14,331 nucleotides of DNA. It comes from an uncultured Lachnospiraceae bacterium. Its GTDB lineage: Bacteria > Bacillota > Clostridia > Lachnospirales > Lachnospiraceae. Below the pieces are notes generated by a model. The model ran no database searches. It saw only the letters and a list, made by a program, of their open reading frames with translations, and was not told the DNA's origin. Positions 13,418-14,331 of this stretch are shown here, one piece after another; the stretch's first letter is position 1, and each line of letters opens with the position of its first letter. Position numbers and translations under genes: made by a program. The stretch spans positions 1 to 14,331 of the forward strand of contig CAJTSH010000059.1 of the NCBI GenBank assembly GCA_910578885.1, in the 5' to 3' direction.

Positions 13418-14263
13418 ATGGCAGAATATGAAAACAGCGTTGTGCCGATGATTGAGGCAAATTATGATAGATTTACTTCTGTGGAAAAAATCACAGCAGA
13501 TTTTTTTATTTCTAATACAAAAAAGATGGATTTTTCGGCAAAAGAAATGGCAAAGCGGCTCCATGTCTCGGAAGCGTCCCTGTCGCGGTTTGCCAAGAAG
13601 ATGGGGTATGGGGGATATCGGGAATTTATTTATCACTACCAGCCGTCTATTAGGACAAGTATATCTTACGTGGGCGAGCAGTATACAGAGGTGTTGAATG
13701 CTTATCAGGAACTGCTTAATAAGACTTATAATTTAATAGATGAGGCGCAGATTGAGCGAATTGTGAAGTATCTTCTAGAAAAGAGGAGAATCTTTGTCTA
13801 TGGATTTGGAAGCTCGGGCCTTGCGGCGCAGGAGTGCAAGCTCCGCTTTTTGCGGCTGGGGCTGGATGTAGAGGCAATCACGGAGTTTCATGAGCTGGTC
13901 ATGAATGAGGCAAGAGTCCATGAGGACTGTCTGGTAATCGGGATTAGTTTAAGCGGCGCTACAAGAGAAATTACGGACGCCATGTATGAAGCGGCAGATA
14001 AGAAGGCTTCGACCGTCTATATTACCTCGCATAATGAAAGCGGTTGGCAGGAGAAATTTGACGAGGTAGTGCTGACGGCGGTTAAAAAGAATCTGGAGTA
14101 CGGAAATGTGATCTCACCGCAGTTTCCGATACTGGTACTTTTAGATATCATTTATGCCGGATATCTGGCGGAGGTATCCGAGGATGAAGGGAAGAAGCAT
14201 GATACTACGCTCTGGTCTAAAATTAAAAAATATCATCTGAAAGGGAATCCGGAAATTCAATGA
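13418..14263 (+). CDS. MurR/RpiR-family regulator with SIS sugar-phosphate domain
   Basis: The 281-residue product has an N-terminal HTH of the RpiR type (about 1-80; ITADFFISNTKKMDFSAKEM, then LHVSEASLSRFAKKMGYGGYREF) and a C-terminal SIS domain (about 120-250; RIFVYGFGSSGLAAQECKLRF, then VIGISLSGATREI, with Ser/Gly loops that bind sugar phosphates). AAGAAGGG precedes ATG 13418. Its divergence from nagB-nagA makes an amino-sugar phosphate such as GlcNAc-6-P or GlcN-6-P the likely ligand and the nag operon the likely target. That assignment is from context. Whether it represses or activates cannot be read from sequence. Confidence 0.9.
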   Translation: MAEYENSVVPMIEANYDRFTSVEKITADFFISNTKKMDFSAKEMAKRLHVSEASLSRFAKKMGYGGYREFIYHYQPSIRTSISYVGEQYTEVLNAYQELLNKTYNLIDEAQIERIVKYLLEKRRIFVYGFGSSGLAAQECKLRFLRLGLDVEAITEFHELVMNEARVHEDCLVIGISLSGATREITDAMYEAADKKASTVYITSHNESGWQEKFDEVVLTAVKKNLEYGNVISPQFPILVLLDIIYAGYLAEVSEDEGKKHDTTLWSKIKKYHLKGNPEIQ

Positions 14264-14301
14264 CAAAAAGCGAAGGCACGACAAACGCATGAGTAAACAA
14301 A

Positions 14302-14330
14302 TTGTTACAAAACCCTTTTTCTGGTAAAAT
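14302..14330 (+). promoter_or_regulatory. Promoter for a gene beyond the right edge
   Basis: TTGTTA (14302-14307) and TAAAAT (14325-14330) are 17 bases apart. The window ends one base later. No terminator hairpin was seen between the RpiR gene and this promoter. Confidence 0.5.
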
Positions 14331-14331
14331 A

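Noticed and set aside
1..14331. tRNA, rRNA or an attachment site
   Set aside because: No cloverleaf with a TTCGA-type T-loop and no rRNA-like stretch was recognised by eye; the large hairpins do not fit tRNA geometry.

Overview
The window looks like a gut Firmicute of the Lachnospiraceae type (Blautia, Dorea or Ruminococcus gnavus/torques-like). The grounds are moderate-to-low GC, strong GGAGG ribosome binding sites, the style of the proteins, and surface-protein debris of a kind common in that family. This is an inference from protein character; no search was run.

Left part (1-2161) is accessory DNA in decay. It holds the C-terminal end of an IS110-family transposase, a 24-codon vestige of the start of an ABC-F gene behind its own terminator hairpin, a PIN-domain (VapC-like) toxin gene broken by a frameshift, an intact small putative antitoxin partner, and an internally deleted scrap of a surface protein. 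Next comes a consensus promoter and a leader of about 310 nt for an ABC-F gene of the ribosome-protection type. The leader has a short ORF with an Arg-Val-Arg motif, a terminator that buries the ribosome binding site, and a perfect 14-bp antiterminator pairing. This is the best regulatory find in the window.

Middle (2162-9792): the ABC-F gene, a 123-bp nested palindrome that can fold as a four-way cruciform, two secreted cell-wall enzymes (an M23 endopeptidase and a small lytic transglycosylase), a 78-residue unknown protein, and a translationally coupled pair of half-transporters forming a heterodimeric ABC exporter. The first half-transporter carries two tandem in-frame copies of a palindromic 65-bp element in the linker between its membrane and ATPase domains. 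After the exporter lies a 236-bp array of two copies of a different multi-hairpin repeat. Three unrelated palindromic repeat families thus fall within about 6 kb.

Right part (9793-14331) is mostly an amino-sugar locus on the minus strand. nagB (glucosamine-6-P deaminase), nagA (GlcNAc-6-P deacetylase) and a WYL-domain regulator are tightly spaced, followed by a ClbS/DfsB-family gene. The divergent RpiR/SIS-domain regulator on the plus strand is probably the sugar-phosphate-responsive controller. The shared intergenic region holds TGAAAG-type boxes and a long inverted repeat over the rpiR promoter. A promoter for a gene beyond the window lies at the right edge.
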